A DNA stretch of 64,000 nucleotides from Rickettsiella endosymbiont of Rhagonycha lignosa. Its GTDB lineage: Bacteria > Pseudomonadota > Gammaproteobacteria > Diplorickettsiales > Diplorickettsiaceae. Of this stretch, positions 28,754 to 39,656 are shown piece by piece. The translations under genes and the position numbers were made by a program. Position 1 is the first letter of the stretch; every line of letters begins with the position of its first letter. The stretch lies in contig NZ_OZ035011.1 in assembly GCF_964031165.1 (NCBI RefSeq), positions 1,478,001 through 1,542,000 on the forward strand, given 5' to 3'. The notes beneath the pieces were generated by a model. It was not told where the DNA came from and made no database searches. It saw nothing but the letters and a program-made list of their open reading frames with translations.

Positions 28754-29532
28754 ACACTAACTTCTCTATTGCAATAACTTGTAGTGAAATTTGTTTATTA
28801 TCTGCAGCAAAAGAGTTAGCAAAAAATAACTCCTTACCCTATATAGATTATCTTGAAAGTAAAAAATTTGATTATCTATTAACTTTGAGTCCAACTGGCC
28901 TATGTTTAGAGGATGTCAAAAAAAAACTCGGCTTTTTAAAAATTGATTTTCTTCAAGGAAAACTAGCTTATCGGCTAAACCATCTTCAAAATCAAAAGCA
29001 ATTGTTGGCTAGAGCAATTGGATTAAAACCTAATTTTAAACCGGTAGTTTTAGACGCGACAGCAGGACTTGGATGCGATAGTTTTGTTTTAGCGCAGTTA
29101 GGTTGTCCCATCACTTTGTTAGAACGTTCACCGATAATTTTTCTTTTATTGGAGGATGCTCTAAAACGCGCTTCAATTCACCCAAAATTTCTATCCTTAT
29201 CGGTGCAACTAATAAAAATCGAGGCACTTATTTACTTAAAGCAAATAACTTCCAATATTCATTTATCTCCTGAAATTATTTACCTAGACCCAATGTTTCC
29301 TCATTCTACTAAATCTGCTTTAGTAAAAAAGGAAATGCGCTTTCTTCGACACCTTGTAGGGGAAGATAATGATGCCCCTAATTTACTGAAATTAGCACTC
29401 ACCTGTGCAAAGCGACGTGTTATAGTAAAAAGACCTCGATTATCTAGTTATTTAGCACAAATAAAACCCCATCATAGTATATTCGGTAAACAACACCGTT
29501 TTGATGTATATTTAACTCACTTTTCTAACTAA
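28750..29532 (+). CDS. rsmJ: 16S rRNA (guanine-1516-N2) methyltransferase
   Basis: A 260-aa protein with the RsmJ signatures: LDATAGLGCDSFVLAQLG (101-118, SAM site), LLERSP, LDPMFPHSTKSALVKKEM and KRPRLSSYL. The enzyme methylates G1516 in helix 45 of 16S rRNA. The ATG overlaps the preceding methyltransferase stop (ATGA), so they are translationally coupled. The 3' end overlaps by 8 bases the stop end of the convergent 748-aa gene. Confidence 0.93.
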   Translation: MNTNFSIAITCSEICLLSAAKELAKNNSLPYIDYLESKKFDYLLTLSPTGLCLEDVKKKLGFLKIDFLQGKLAYRLNHLQNQKQLLARAIGLKPNFKPVVLDATAGLGCDSFVLAQLGCPITLLERSPIIFLLLEDALKRASIHPKFLSLSVQLIKIEALIYLKQITSNIHLSPEIIYLDPMFPHSTKSALVKKEMRFLRHLVGEDNDAPNLLKLALTCAKRRVIVKRPRLSSYLAQIKPHHSIFGKQHRFDVYLTHFSN

Positions 29533-31771
29533 CCATTGCCGGTCTTAAACAACGATTTAGATTTACGGTATTCTCTAATAGATTAACTTTAAATAACCCA
29601 CGCGAACATGAATCACTATAGCTTCTTTGCCTAGCAGTTTGGGTTGTCACTTCATCAATATTTTCTAAGTTACTATTTTCATTAGCAGACGAAATATTCT
29701 CTAGTGAAATTCCAGATCTTATAAATGGCGTATCATTTTCAGATACAACTAAATTTCCCGATGATGGTATTAATACTTCGAGACTTGCCTCTTGTGTTTC
29801 TAAACTTTCAACCAATGATATTGACAACTCTTTATTAATCTCAATAAGTTGTTCGCTTTGGACAAAATATTCCATTACCCTTTCAACTTGTGTAGTTTTA
29901 CTTTCAAGATTGTAGGCAAATAAATACCACGATGCGATAGCTAATGCACCTAATGCCGTGCCTACAATTAATAAGATTGGGAAAAAAGCGGGTACTGCAC
30001 TTGAAGCAACAACTGCAGCATATATAGCAGTTATAGGTCCCCACATAACCAGCCGAAAAACTAAACTACCAGTGCCTAAGCGTTTAATAATAGTCATGAA
30101 TCGATTTAAACCTTTTTTAATATTAGTCCAAAGGGGTTGTTCATCACTAAAACGACGTAACATCCGATCATAATCTTCTTGTAATATTTGTTTGTTTCCT
30201 CTTTCATCTACTAATACTTTTATCTTATTTTCCAAGTCATCAAACCTTTTTTCATGGGCTTTCTTTGCCTTAACTGCCAAATAAATTCCATAACTAACAC
30301 CTATTAATAAAGTTACTGCTGTAATAATTGCAGTTACTACTAAGTCTATGGGTGTAAAACTGGTCAAAGCGACTGTCGATGGACACAACGCATAGGTAAG
30401 AATGACTTTTGTTGCATCGAAGAATACCCACCCCAAAAATAAAGGTAAAAAACAACCCTCAAGAAAACCCAAACAAATGGCATGGTATTTGCTATAACGC
30501 CGATTTTTAATCACCGCTTGTAATTTTTGCATTAAAAATGAATTTTTTAATTCTACAGGTGAACTGGCAGCTTTTCTTTCTTGAAATTTTAAAAATACAA
30601 TTTGTTTAGTTAAAAGAACTAATTTCTTTTCAAGCATATCTTTATGTTGTGTTTCTATTGTCTCCTTTTTCATATTTTGGTTGAGGTTGAATGTTTGATT
30701 GGTCTTGATAAGATTAATAATTAGCAACAAAGGTAAAGCAATACACAAGCTTATGCCCAAGGGAATAACTGAAATCAGCGCAACCGTAACAACTGGAGCC
30801 ATTGGAATAAAATAAAAAATAAACAGCAAAATCCAGTAAATAAAGCTAGCCTGAGCTAAGGCAGAAAAAATACTGGAGATAATTCTTTTATATCTTTTAT
30901 CGCGCTTTATTTCGTTTAAAGTGGTTTCAGAGTTTGCTGCTATTAAAGGGGATACATGATTAAAAAAAATTTTTGCATAATTTTCGGACAAGCCAATAGT
31001 CCGATTATTATTCTCATCTTTAATTTTAACAATATTTAATCCTATTTCATGATTTAATAATTGACAAAGTTGTTCTGGAATTATTTTAAGTATCTCCTGT
31101 TTAGAATATTTTTTAAACAATTCAATTAAATCATTAATTTGCTTTTTTTCCTCTTTAGAGGCAAATAAACGACGTTTAATGCATGCAGTTTGTGGAATAT
31201 CATCAGGAATAAAATGAGCTGCCGTTATTAAATTTTGATCAGTGATTGGATGGCCAGGATTTTTCTTATATTGATCAATTTTACTCATTTCCTTTTTAAT
31301 TTCTTCATTAAATAACTTAGATATTTGATAAAAATAATAATAATTACTGTTTCGTTCTGCTTCACGCAATTTACAATATTCAATTACATAAATGTTTATA
31401 AAGCTGCCTAATACACCAAAACCTACCAATCCGCCATCGATGAATCCTACAAATTTACTGTTATTAATGGCATCAAAAAACTTAAAATCTTTATCACATG
31501 CACTTTCAATCAAACTTACATTTATAGAAGGTGTAGCTACCAGTTCATCTAAAGAGCAGAGACAACTATTAAAAACAGGAATTTTTGTTTTAGGGCTCAC
31601 TAACCAACTTGGATCTTTTTTTAATAACGATTTTTCCCCTTCTGAGTTCGGACCCGATAAACTTCTTTGTCTTTCTAACCTTCTAGGAATACTAGAACCA
31701 TTTCCACCAAGTTCGGATGTTGTTTTTACTCCCTGATTATGTTTTCTTTCAATGGGAAATTGATCGACCAT
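29525..31771 (-). CDS. Unrecognised 748-aa multi-spanning membrane protein
   Basis: A strong AGGAG ribosome site lies 5 bases before the ATG, so this is a real gene. Hydrophobic segments lie at about 106-131, 300-325, 326-356, 430-461, 468-502, 568-592 and 593-622, mostly as closely spaced pairs separated by charged, coiled-coil-like stretches (360-400, 500-550). The N-terminal 50 residues and the last 100 are hydrophilic and Ser-rich, and each carries a RQRSxS motif (34-39, 714-719). I recognise no family. The layout suits a membrane-inserted secreted effector or an envelope protein of a host-associated bacterium; that is inference. Confidence 0.75.
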   Translation of the reverse strand: MVDQFPIERKHNQGVKTTSELGGNGSSIPRRLERQRSLSGPNSEGEKSLLKKDPSWLVSPKTKIPVFNSCLCSLDELVATPSINVSLIESACDKDFKFFDAINNSKFVGFIDGGLVGFGVLGSFINIYVIEYCKLREAERNSNYYYFYQISKLFNEEIKKEMSKIDQYKKNPGHPITDQNLITAAHFIPDDIPQTACIKRRLFASKEEKKQINDLIELFKKYSKQEILKIIPEQLCQLLNHEIGLNIVKIKDENNNRTIGLSENYAKIFFNHVSPLIAANSETTLNEIKRDKRYKRIISSIFSALAQASFIYWILLFIFYFIPMAPVVTVALISVIPLGISLCIALPLLLIINLIKTNQTFNLNQNMKKETIETQHKDMLEKKLVLLTKQIVFLKFQERKAASSPVELKNSFLMQKLQAVIKNRRYSKYHAICLGFLEGCFLPLFLGWVFFDATKVILTYALCPSTVALTSFTPIDLVVTAIITAVTLLIGVSYGIYLAVKAKKAHEKRFDDLENKIKVLVDERGNKQILQEDYDRMLRRFSDEQPLWTNIKKGLNRFMTIIKRLGTGSLVFRLVMWGPITAIYAAVVASSAVPAFFPILLIVGTALGALAIASWYLFAYNLESKTTQVERVMEYFVQSEQLIEINKELSISLVESLETQEASLEVLIPSSGNLVVSENDTPFIRSGISLENISSANENSNLENIDEVTTQTARQRSYSDSCSRGLFKVNLLENTVNLNRCLRPAMVS

Positions 31772-31949
31772 AAGAGCTCCTTTTGGAATTTAGTGGATTA
31801 CAATAGCCAATTTTTAAATATTTTTTTTAGTTTAGTATATATTATTTTTTAAATTTAATTATCATAATTTGAAAAATTAAAATTTTTTATCCGATTAAAT
31901 ACAGCCCAATCTTTTTTTAATAGTCAATTTCGATTAGACTTTGCTTAAT

Positions 31950-32750
31950 ATGAAATCTTTTTTGAAATGGGCAGGAAACAAACATCGAATTCTCGATAAA
32001 CTTAAATTCTATTTACCTAAAACGGATCGTTTAGTCGAACCTTTTTTAGGTTCTGCTACCGTCTTTCTTAACACTTCATATCCTACTTATGTATTAGGTG
32101 ACAGCAATCTTGATTTAATTCAGTTATATAAATATTTGCAACAAGAAGGTCAGTTTTTTATCGATTATTGTCGATTTTTTTTTCATGATAATTTTAATAC
32201 TGCCGAGGAATTCTATCGTTTACGTCGTCTATTTAATGATTGTAAAGAACATCGTAAAAGAGCTGCTTTATTATTATATTTAAATAAACATTGCTTCAAT
32301 GGATTGGCTCGATTTAATCGAAAAGGGGAATTTAATACTCCTTTTAGTTATTATAAAACTCCCTATTTTCCTGAGAAGGAAATGCAATATTTTTATGTGC
32401 ATGCAAAAAGAGCGGAATTTATTCATGGAGATTTTTTGTCTACACTAGCACATGTAAAGCAAGGAGATGTAATATATTGCGATCCTCCTTATGTTGGATT
32501 ATCTAAAACTGCAAATTTTACACAATATACGTCTGAAGGATTTAGTCATACCCAACATATTTGCCTAGCAAGCGCTGCAAGAAATTTGGCCGCAAATGGG
32601 ATTCGAGTGATAATTTCCAATCATGATACAGAATTTACTCGTGAAATTTATACAGGCGCAACAATTATTTCATTAATAGTGCAACGCAACATTAGCAGTA
32701 AAGGATCAGAACGAAAAAAAGCTAAAGAACTATTGGCTATTTTTTCCTAA
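31950..32750 (+). CDS. dam: DNA adenine methyltransferase, Dam/D12 class
   Basis: A 266-aa N6-adenine methyltransferase of the alpha (D12) group. FLKWAGNKHRIL at the start is the Dam N-terminal motif, EPFLGSATVF is the SAM-binding FxGxG-type motif, and CDPPYVGLS is catalytic motif IV (DPPY). HGDFLSTL and ISNHDTEFTR are the remaining family blocks. Dam methylates GATC and directs mismatch repair and gene regulation. The ATG at 31950 is preferred to the TTG at 31941. No restriction enzyme gene is adjacent, in keeping with an orphan Dam; GATC specificity is inferred from similarity. Confidence 0.9.
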   Translation: MKSFLKWAGNKHRILDKLKFYLPKTDRLVEPFLGSATVFLNTSYPTYVLGDSNLDLIQLYKYLQQEGQFFIDYCRFFFHDNFNTAEEFYRLRRLFNDCKEHRKRAALLLYLNKHCFNGLARFNRKGEFNTPFSYYKTPYFPEKEMQYFYVHAKRAEFIHGDFLSTLAHVKQGDVIYCDPPYVGLSKTANFTQYTSEGFSHTQHICLASAARNLAANGIRVIISNHDTEFTREIYTGATIISLIVQRNISSKGSERKKAKELLAIFS

Positions 32751-32800
32751 CTTTTTTTTCTAGCGTTTAAATAAAATATTTTTTTCTTCAATAGAATAAT

Positions 32801-34144
32801 TTATTTATCTCTAAATTCAATCCGAATTGGACTACCGATAATTTTCAACGTCTTGCGATAAAAATTTTCAAGATAACGCCGATAAGATTCCGGTAAAAAA
32901 CTAGCATGTTGTCCATGGATGAGGATTACTGGGGGATTATACCCTCTTGGATGAGCATAGCGTAATTTAACACTTCGTCCGCGACTCAAAGGAGGCTGAT
33001 GTGCGCTTACCGCTTGCTCTAATAAACGGGTTAAGCGTGACGTAGATAGAGTTTGCGTTGCAGACCGATAGGCTTGTTGGATTAATGCGAATAAATTACC
33101 AACACCCGTTCCATGAAGAGCTGAAATAAAAATAAGTTTTGCGAATGGTACAAATTGTAAACGCCGATCCAAATCTTTTTTGACTTGCGCTCTTTGTTCG
33201 TTAGACAAGCCATCCCATTTATTTACAGCAATGATAAGCGCTCTTCCACTTTCCAGAATGTATCCTAAAAGATGCAAATCTTGTTCACTTATGCCTTTCT
33301 GTGCATCAATCACCAATAAAACTACATTACTTGCCTCAATGGCCTGCAAACTTTTAATTACAGAAAATTTTTCTATCTCTTGTACTGTTTTTGATTTTCG
33401 ACGAATGCCTGCGGTATCAATGAAAGTATATAATTTACCCCGATATTCTACATCGTTTGCAATACTATCACGAGTGGTCCCCGGCTGATCAAAAACAATA
33501 GCTCGATCTTCTCCTAAAATCCTATTTAATAAGGTTGATTTACCTACATTAGGTTTTCCTATGATAGATACCTTTATTCTTGGAACAACATCTTCTTCTA
33601 AAAGCGCATGTTCCATGGTTAAAGTTTCAATATTAAGGAAATGACTTAATACTTTTTCCATTAATTCTTGAATCCCTTGACCATGAATTGCAGAAATATT
33701 TGCAAGTGATCTCGTATGAAAACCTAATGGTGAAAACTCACTTTGTAATAAAGCAGGATCTAAGTCTTCACTTTTATTAATCACTAGTGTAATTTTCTTA
33801 TTTAGCCGACGTAAAAGTTGTGCTAATTGCTGATCCAATACTGATAGACCTTCCCTTCCATTAACTAAAAATAGAACATGATCGGCCTCAGTAATGGCAC
33901 GTTGAGTTTGCTGTTCCATAAGAAAAGCAATATCTTTTTCTTTACTTCCAGTTAAACCTCCCGTATCCACTATGATATAGGGTTGATTTCCTACAACCCC
34001 TTTGCCATAAAGTCGATCTCGAGTTAAACCAGGAGTATCTGCAACTAAAGCATGTCGAGTTTTAGTCAAGCAATTAAATAAACTCGACTTTCCTACATTG
34101 GGTCGCCCTACAAGAACAATACTAGGCAAAGCAGAAGTGGTCAT
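32801..34144 (-). CDS. der: Der (EngA), double-domain ribosome assembly GTPase
   Basis: Two GTPase domains in tandem, each with P-loop and DxxG motifs: GRPNVGKSS and DTGGL in the first, GKPNVGKST and DTAGI in the second, with NKSED and NKWDG as G4 motifs. A C-terminal KH-like domain completes the protein. Der is essential for maturation of the 50S subunit. The start at 34144 (MTTSALPSIVLVGRPN) overlaps the bamB stop as ATGA; the upstream extension of 8 codons would lie inside bamB. Last gene of the minus-strand block ndk-rlmN-pilF-hisS-yfgM-bamB-der. Confidence 0.96.
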   Translation of the reverse strand: MTTSALPSIVLVGRPNVGKSSLFNCLTKTRHALVADTPGLTRDRLYGKGVVGNQPYIIVDTGGLTGSKEKDIAFLMEQQTQRAITEADHVLFLVNGREGLSVLDQQLAQLLRRLNKKITLVINKSEDLDPALLQSEFSPLGFHTRSLANISAIHGQGIQELMEKVLSHFLNIETLTMEHALLEEDVVPRIKVSIIGKPNVGKSTLLNRILGEDRAIVFDQPGTTRDSIANDVEYRGKLYTFIDTAGIRRKSKTVQEIEKFSVIKSLQAIEASNVVLLVIDAQKGISEQDLHLLGYILESGRALIIAVNKWDGLSNEQRAQVKKDLDRRLQFVPFAKLIFISALHGTGVGNLFALIQQAYRSATQTLSTSRLTRLLEQAVSAHQPPLSRGRSVKLRYAHPRGYNPPVILIHGQHASFLPESYRRYLENFYRKTLKIIGSPIRIEFRDK

Positions 34145-35310
34145 ACAGGCAAGCTTGTATGCGTCCAAGCAGATAAACCACCTTCCCTAGTTAAGATACA
34201 TACCATCGGATAATCTACGACTGGATCTGCTATAATACTGGCATTTTCATGAACAAGATCCCTTGCTAAGAGATGGCCATCTGATTGAGCAAGCCAATGA
34301 ATATAGCCTTCTTGGTCACCTATAATTAAACTATTGCCATATAAAGCCGGAGCGGTTAAACCTCGATGTTTTAATACCTTTTGCTGCCAAAGCAATTCAC
34401 CCGTGGAACGATTGAAGGCCCATACAACGCCATCAGTATCTGTTATATACAAGCTATTTCCTATTGTAAGACCCGAATAACTTGAAAAACTTCTTTGCCA
34501 TAAAATTCGTCCAGACCGTAAAGAAACTGCTGCTAGTTGGCCTTGATAAGTCACTACGTAAACTACATCGCAAGATAATATTGGATCCACAGCTATATCA
34601 ATTAATTGATCGGCGGCAGTCACCCCTTGTGGAAACGCAATATTTCGCTCCCATAGTAAACTACCGTTCCTTAGATTCAGCGCGGCTAATTTACCATCTG
34701 AAAAACCAACTATAACCCTATTATCTATAATTTGTGGTGCGCTACTTGGTCTTAGGATTAACATAGGTGAACCATGCTCATAAGACCATAATAATTCACC
34801 GTTTTGTAAGTCTAATGCCAATACTTGCCCATCTACCGTTTTAACAATAACTTGACCTTGTCCGGTAGTGGGAGGAGCTAATATTTGATTAGGCAAGATT
34901 GCTTGCCATAAGACATCTCCTGTATCCGCTGCTAAAGCTATCACTTTAGGTTGCTTAGTAACGATAACAACCATTCCATCATTAACAGCTGGGCCACTCG
35001 TAATAACTTGCTTAATATTTTTTTGCCATATTTTACGACCATGCGCTAAATCTAAAGCGGTTACTAGACCGGATTTACTCGCAACAAAAATTTGATTTTG
35101 TTGAATAACAGGCCTTAAATGTAAATAGTCATCGTCCATACCTCTGCCGGTTGCTATAGACCATATTAATACTGGTTGAAGTTGGAAAGGATATGCAGTC
35201 AAAGCTGCTGGCATAGGTGTATTATCATCCCCTAAACCCGCACAAGCTGTTAAAAAGAATACGCAAATAAAAAGACCGCAAATATAAATTTTATTCATTA
35301 AATTTCTCAT
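34141..35310 (-). CDS. bamB: BamB, outer-membrane assembly lipoprotein
   Basis: The signal peptide ends in the lipobox LTAC with Cys23 as the lipidated residue. It is followed by an eight-bladed PQQ-type beta-propeller: repeated WS/WE/WQ blade ends such as GRKIWQ, GDVLWQ, GELLWS, GSLLWE, GRILWQ and GELLWQ. BamB sits on the inner leaflet of the outer membrane and helps BamA insert beta-barrel proteins. The ATG at 35310 overlaps the yfgM stop by one base; a TTG one codon earlier and an ATG at 35298 are alternatives. BamE of the same complex is at 49866. Confidence 0.95.
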   Translation of the reverse strand: MRNLMNKIYICGLFICVFFLTACAGLGDDNTPMPAALTAYPFQLQPVLIWSIATGRGMDDDYLHLRPVIQQNQIFVASKSGLVTALDLAHGRKIWQKNIKQVITSGPAVNDGMVVIVTKQPKVIALAADTGDVLWQAILPNQILAPPTTGQGQVIVKTVDGQVLALDLQNGELLWSYEHGSPMLILRPSSAPQIIDNRVIVGFSDGKLAALNLRNGSLLWERNIAFPQGVTAADQLIDIAVDPILSCDVVYVVTYQGQLAAVSLRSGRILWQRSFSSYSGLTIGNSLYITDTDGVVWAFNRSTGELLWQQKVLKHRGLTAPALYGNSLIIGDQEGYIHWLAQSDGHLLARDLVHENASIIADPVVDYPMVCILTREGGLSAWTHTSLPV

Positions 35311-35939
35311 CAAGCGTAAGCCAAATTATTAATTTTCATTTCTAACAGAGGTTGCTCAATAATATTTCCAAAAGCTTGTTCAGAAGCTAAATAACTTTGC
35401 AGTGCTTCTTTGCGATGGCCTAAATTATTAAGAATGTCTCCCCTTTCCTCCAAAAAAATCGGAATATAAGCCTTATCTTCATTTTTAGATAGTAAATTCA
35501 ACGCTTCTTTTGCTTGATTTTGATTTAATAAAATTCGCGCTAAACGTAACCGTGCGATAGATTGTAAAGCTTGATCATGACCATGATCAATAATCGAAAC
35601 TAATCTATTCGCAGCCTCAATTAAATTATTTTCATTAACTGCTAATTTAGCTAATTGTAAAGCCGCTAAAGATGCATAAGGAGTATATGGATAATTCTTT
35701 AACAATCCATCTGCTAAACTATTGAGAATAGAAATTTTTTCACCCGTTGCTATTGATGCCACTAAACGTTCATACTGCATTGATGCTAGAAGTAAATTAT
35801 TTTCTTTTTCTTGACGCCAATAATTCCAGCCCCAACTAATAAAAACAGCAAAAATAATACCAATTAAAATTCCGACACCATATTCACGGCACCATTTTTT
35901 TAAATTTTCAGCTTGTTCTATTGCGATTAATTCATTCAT
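35310..35939 (-). CDS. yfgM: YfgM, SecYEG-associated TPR membrane protein
   Basis: A 209-aa protein. A short cytoplasmic N-terminus (LKKWCREYG) is followed by one membrane helix (21-40) and a periplasmic TPR-like helical domain containing [20 protein letters not shown] and [16 protein letters not shown]. YfgM is an accessory subunit of the Sec translocon that hands secreted proteins to periplasmic chaperones such as PpiD. It overlaps hisS by 8 bases and bamB by one, so it is part of the same transcript. Confidence 0.92.
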   Translation of the reverse strand: MNELIAIEQAENLKKWCREYGVGILIGIIFAVFISWGWNYWRQEKENNLLLASMQYERLVASIATGEKISILNSLADGLLKNYPYTPYASLAALQLAKLAVNENNLIEAANRLVSIIDHGHDQALQSIARLRLARILLNQNQAKEALNLLSKNEDKAYIPIFLEERGDILNNLGHRKEALQSYLASEQAFGNIIEQPLLEMKINNLAYA

Positions 35940-37218
35940 GTATTAAACATTCCTGCAGTTTTTTTAACGTCTGATCTTGGGAGACGATTTCTTGTGGACT
36001 TTTTTCTCTTAAGTTTTTAATAATGAAAGTGTTAGACTTTACTTCATCATCCCCTAAAATTAAAGCAAAACGCGCCCCACTTTTATCTGCACGTTTAAAT
36101 TGAGATTTAATCCCATCTCCGCTCACATCAAGCATCAAAGTAACAGCAGGCAACTTTGCTCGTAAATGTTCTGCAAAAATTAAAGCTTTTTGAATAGCAA
36201 TATCATTTATTGCAATAAAATAAATATCCGGAACAGAGATGGATGTTGCAGAATTTAATTTAGGTAATAAATTAATCAAACGTTCTAAGCCTATGGCAAA
36301 ACCTACTGCCGGTGTGGCATGTCCACCTAGATGTTCTACTAGTTTATCGTATCGACCTCCTGCACAAACTGTATTTTGAGCAGCTTGCTGTTCATTTGTC
36401 AAAATCCATTCAAAAACTGTTTTATTGTAATAATCTAAGCCTCTGACCAAACGAGGATTAATGGTAAAATTAATATGTGTATTCGTAAGTATTTCTTGTA
36501 AAGTACAAAAATCTTGTCGAGAATCAGAATCAAGGTAATCAAGTAACTTAGGTGCTTTTTCAATGAGTTCCTGCATCTTAGGGTTTTTACTATCCAAAAT
36601 ACGTAATGGATTGGTTTGTAATCGCCGCTGAGAGTCCTCATCTAAATATTTTAGATGTTGAGTAAAATAATTAACTAAGCTTTCTTTATGTGACTTACGT
36701 GAAATTGAAGACCCCAATGAATTAATTTGCAAACTTAATTGATGTTTTAAACCTAATTCATCCCAAAGACGTGCTGTCATCAAAATTAATTCGGCATCAA
36801 TATAAGGACGACCTATACCAAACACTTCCATGCCAAATTGATGGAACTGTCTATAGCGGCCTTTCTGAGGTCGTTCATGCCGAAACATGGGGCCTAAATA
36901 CCACCAACGTTGAATTTGATTGTAAAGTAAACCTTGTTCTATACCAGCTCGAACACAACCCGCAGTTCCTTCAGGTCTTAGAGATAAACTTTCGCCATTA
37001 CGATCAATGAAAGTGTACATCTCCTTTTCAACAATATCAGTTACATCGCCAATACAACGTTTGAACAACTCAGTTTTTTCTAGAATGGGAAAACGAACTT
37101 CTTGGTATCCATATTGCTTAGCAAGTTTACGCAAACTATTTTCAACTTTCTGCCATGTAAAGATTTCCAACGGCAGAATATCATTCATGCCACGAATCGC
37201 TTGTATTTTTTCTATCAT
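35932..37218 (-). CDS. hisS: Histidyl-tRNA synthetase
   Basis: A 428-aa class II synthetase. Motif 1 lies around GMNDILPLE, motif 2 is [18 protein letters not shown], and the histidine-specific loops are [14 protein letters not shown] and [14 protein letters not shown], with motif 3 at GFAIGLERL. The C-terminal anticodon-binding domain starts near residue 325. It charges tRNA-His (gene at 17833). The usual neighbours ispG and rodZ are missing between it and pilF, which lies 2 bases upstream. Confidence 0.96.
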   Translation of the reverse strand: MIEKIQAIRGMNDILPLEIFTWQKVENSLRKLAKQYGYQEVRFPILEKTELFKRCIGDVTDIVEKEMYTFIDRNGESLSLRPEGTAGCVRAGIEQGLLYNQIQRWWYLGPMFRHERPQKGRYRQFHQFGMEVFGIGRPYIDAELILMTARLWDELGLKHQLSLQINSLGSSISRKSHKESLVNYFTQHLKYLDEDSQRRLQTNPLRILDSKNPKMQELIEKAPKLLDYLDSDSRQDFCTLQEILTNTHINFTINPRLVRGLDYYNKTVFEWILTNEQQAAQNTVCAGGRYDKLVEHLGGHATPAVGFAIGLERLINLLPKLNSATSISVPDIYFIAINDIAIQKALIFAEHLRAKLPAVTLMLDVSGDGIKSQFKRADKSGARFALILGDDEVKSNTFIIKNLREKSPQEIVSQDQTLKKLQECLIHE

Positions 37219-37220
37219 AA

Positions 37221-38018
37221 TTAATAATATAGTTGTTTACTTTTATGTTTGGTTTTTAATTTAGGTGTATGAATTAATGCTTTATAGGCGTCAGAGTTTG
37301 GGAATCTTGTTTGTAACATTAAGGTATAACTACCTGCAGCTGTTTGATTTCCTAAATTTCTGGCTAAAACAGCGCCCAACCATAAAGCATTAGCTGTAGG
37401 CTCTTTAACAAGCTGCATATAATGATCTAAATATTGCTGAGCTTGTGGATAGTTTTTGGCTTGATAATTTATTCTTCCTAATTCCAACCAAGAGATCGCC
37501 CGTTTTGGGTCCTGAGTAATTGATTGTGTAAAATACCCTAAGGCTTTTTCAGTATCAGGTATCTGCATAGCGCATAAACCTGCATTTTCATAGACTTGAG
37601 CCGTATTAAGATAATTAGGGTCTTGTAATGCCAATAAAAAGTGTTGATCCGCTTCCGCGTAACGACCACGACGACACAAAAAAGTACCATAATTATTTTG
37701 TGCAGCACCGGATTTTGGATTAAGTGTTATCGCTCGACGATAATAGGCATCTGCAGAAGACAAACTTCCTGTACTTTCTAGGAAATAACCCATAGCCCCT
37801 TTTGCCTGCAAGGATCCAGGTGATTGTTGTTCAGCGAGCAATAATTTTTGATGTGCACGTTGTACATCACCATTTTCTAAATAAGCTAAACCTAGCTGAA
37901 CATTTACATCGGATGCTTGCAAACCGGATACTTGTGTTTTAGATTTGGAAAAAACACTACAAGCTGTAAGCGTTACTATTAAAATAATGATAATGAATTG
38001 CTTTAATATCGAAATCAT
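37221..38018 (-). CDS. pilF: PilF/PilW-type pilus assembly TPR lipoprotein
   Basis: A 265-aa lipoprotein with signal peptide and lipobox LTAC (Cys20), then about six TPR units: [81 protein letters not shown] and others. PilF helps the secretin PilQ assemble in the outer membrane for type IV pili. It sits in the conserved ndk-rlmN-pilF-hisS order; whether pili are made cannot be told from this window. Confidence 0.92.
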   Translation of the reverse strand: MISILKQFIIIILIVTLTACSVFSKSKTQVSGLQASDVNVQLGLAYLENGDVQRAHQKLLLAEQQSPGSLQAKGAMGYFLESTGSLSSADAYYRRAITLNPKSGAAQNNYGTFLCRRGRYAEADQHFLLALQDPNYLNTAQVYENAGLCAMQIPDTEKALGYFTQSITQDPKRAISWLELGRINYQAKNYPQAQQYLDHYMQLVKEPTANALWLGAVLARNLGNQTAAGSYTLMLQTRFPNSDAYKALIHTPKLKTKHKSKQLYY

Positions 38019-38048
38019 TTACTCTCCCATTTTTAAATTCCATCAAAT

Positions 38049-39161
38049 TCATGCAGATGATTCAATTAAAATAGGAATTACTTTTTGACGTTCTCTGCTA
38101 CGGTAACTTTTATCTTGAACGCGTCCTACTAATTGACCACAAGCTGCATCAATATCTTCACCTCTGGTTTTTCGCGTTATTGCATTAAATCCAGCTCTCA
38201 TTAAAATATTTTTAAAATTTTCAATTGTTGCAAGAGAAGAACGACGATAAACCGTATCAGGAAAAGGATTGAAGGGAATTAAATTTACTTTAACAGGAAT
38301 GCCTTCTAAAATTTTTATTAATTGCCGCGCATGTTCAGGTTGATCATTAATTCCTTCTAGCATGACATATTCCATAGTAATACGTCTTCTATTATCCCCT
38401 TTAAAATAATTTCGACATACTTCTAATAATTCAGCAAGAGGATATTTTTTATTGATAGGAACTAAAAGGTCCCTTAGTTCGTCATTAGGTGCATGTAAAG
38501 ATACCGCAAGAGCTACTTCACTTATTTCAGATAATCGTCGCAATGCAGGAACTATACCTGAAGTACTTAAAGTAACACGGCGTTTAGAAAAACCATAGGC
38601 AAAGTCATCCATCATTAAATTCATTGCTTTAACAACATTATCAAAATTTAATAAAGGTTCTCCCATGCCCATCATCACAATATTACTGACAGTATGGTCA
38701 TGCCGTAAAGATCCGTCTGACAAACTCCGCACTGCTAACCATACTTGTCCAATAATTTCTGCTACGGTTAAATTACGACTAAATCCCTGTTGCGCGGTTG
38801 AACAAAAACTACAATTCAATGCACAGCCTACTTGTGATGAAACGCACAAAGTGCCTCTACTTACTTCAGGGATAAAAACAGTTTCAATACAATTACCATC
38901 ACTCAGTCGCAACAACCATTTTCGAGTGCCATCATCAGACTGTTTTTCAAAAACTATTTCTGGTAAATTGATTTGTGCTAATGATCTAAGTTTTGAACGC
39001 AATGATTTACTTAAATCACTCATCATATCGATATCCTTACCCTTTTGATGAATCCATTTTAAAACCTGCTGCGCTCGATAAGGTTTTTCTCCTAATTCTT
39101 GAAAAAATAGCTCCATCCCATCACGATCAAAATCGAGTAAATTCTTTAGGGGTACGTTCAT
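38049..39161 (-). CDS. rlmN: RlmN, 23S rRNA/tRNA adenine-C2 methyltransferase
   Basis: A 370-aa radical SAM enzyme. The cluster cysteines are Cys113, Cys117 and Cys120 in GCALNCSFC, and a second pair of mechanistic cysteines lies near Cys106 and in the C-terminal part (AACGQLVG). It methylates C2 of A2503 in 23S rRNA and A37 of some tRNAs. The start overlaps the ndk stop by a single base, and pilF follows after 30 bases. Confidence 0.96.
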   Translation of the reverse strand: MNVPLKNLLDFDRDGMELFFQELGEKPYRAQQVLKWIHQKGKDIDMMSDLSKSLRSKLRSLAQINLPEIVFEKQSDDGTRKWLLRLSDGNCIETVFIPEVSRGTLCVSSQVGCALNCSFCSTAQQGFSRNLTVAEIIGQVWLAVRSLSDGSLRHDHTVSNIVMMGMGEPLLNFDNVVKAMNLMMDDFAYGFSKRRVTLSTSGIVPALRRLSEISEVALAVSLHAPNDELRDLLVPINKKYPLAELLEVCRNYFKGDNRRRITMEYVMLEGINDQPEHARQLIKILEGIPVKVNLIPFNPFPDTVYRRSSLATIENFKNILMRAGFNAITRKTRGEDIDAACGQLVGRVQDKSYRSRERQKVIPILIESSA

Positions 39162-39595
39162 TATTTAGAACCTTCACCAAAACATTGATCTGGCATGAAA
39201 AAAAAAGCAATTTCTTGTTTAGCTGTCTCAATACTATCAGATCCATGAACTGCATTTTGACCAACAGTTTCTGCAAAATCTGCACGAATTGTACCTGGGA
39301 GTGCTTGTTGTGGGTCAGTAGCTCCCATCAGTTCACGATTTTTTAGAATCGCATTAACTCCCTCTAAAACCTGTATCATCACTGGCCCTGAACACATAAA
39401 CTCAACCAATTCATTAAAAAAAGACCTATCTTTATGGATTTCATAAAATTTTTCAGCTTGATCTTGCTTCAGCCTCTCCATTCTGGCTGCAATAACTTTT
39501 AATCCTGAATTTTCAAATCTTTTAGTAATCTCGCCAATACGATTTTTTCTTACCGCATCAGGCTTAATAATAGAAAGGGTCTTTTGAATTGTCAT
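39161..39595 (-). CDS. ndk: Nucleoside diphosphate kinase
   Basis: A 144-aa enzyme that balances NTP pools by phosphate transfer through the active-site His117 in NAVHGSDS. The Kpn-loop region and the N-terminal [13 protein letters not shown] are typical. It is the first gene of the minus-strand block leading to der. The stretch upstream (39596-39921) carries interspersed repeat copy C and a separate hairpin. Confidence 0.97.
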   Translation of the reverse strand: MTIQKTLSIIKPDAVRKNRIGEITKRFENSGLKVIAARMERLKQDQAEKFYEIHKDRSFFNELVEFMCSGPVMIQVLEGVNAILKNRELMGATDPQQALPGTIRADFAETVGQNAVHGSDSIETAKQEIAFFFMPDQCFGEGSK

Positions 39596-39656
39596 AAATA
39601 CCTCTTACTTTTGTTCTAACTAATTATTTATTTTTAAGAAAAAATAAGTTTACTCG

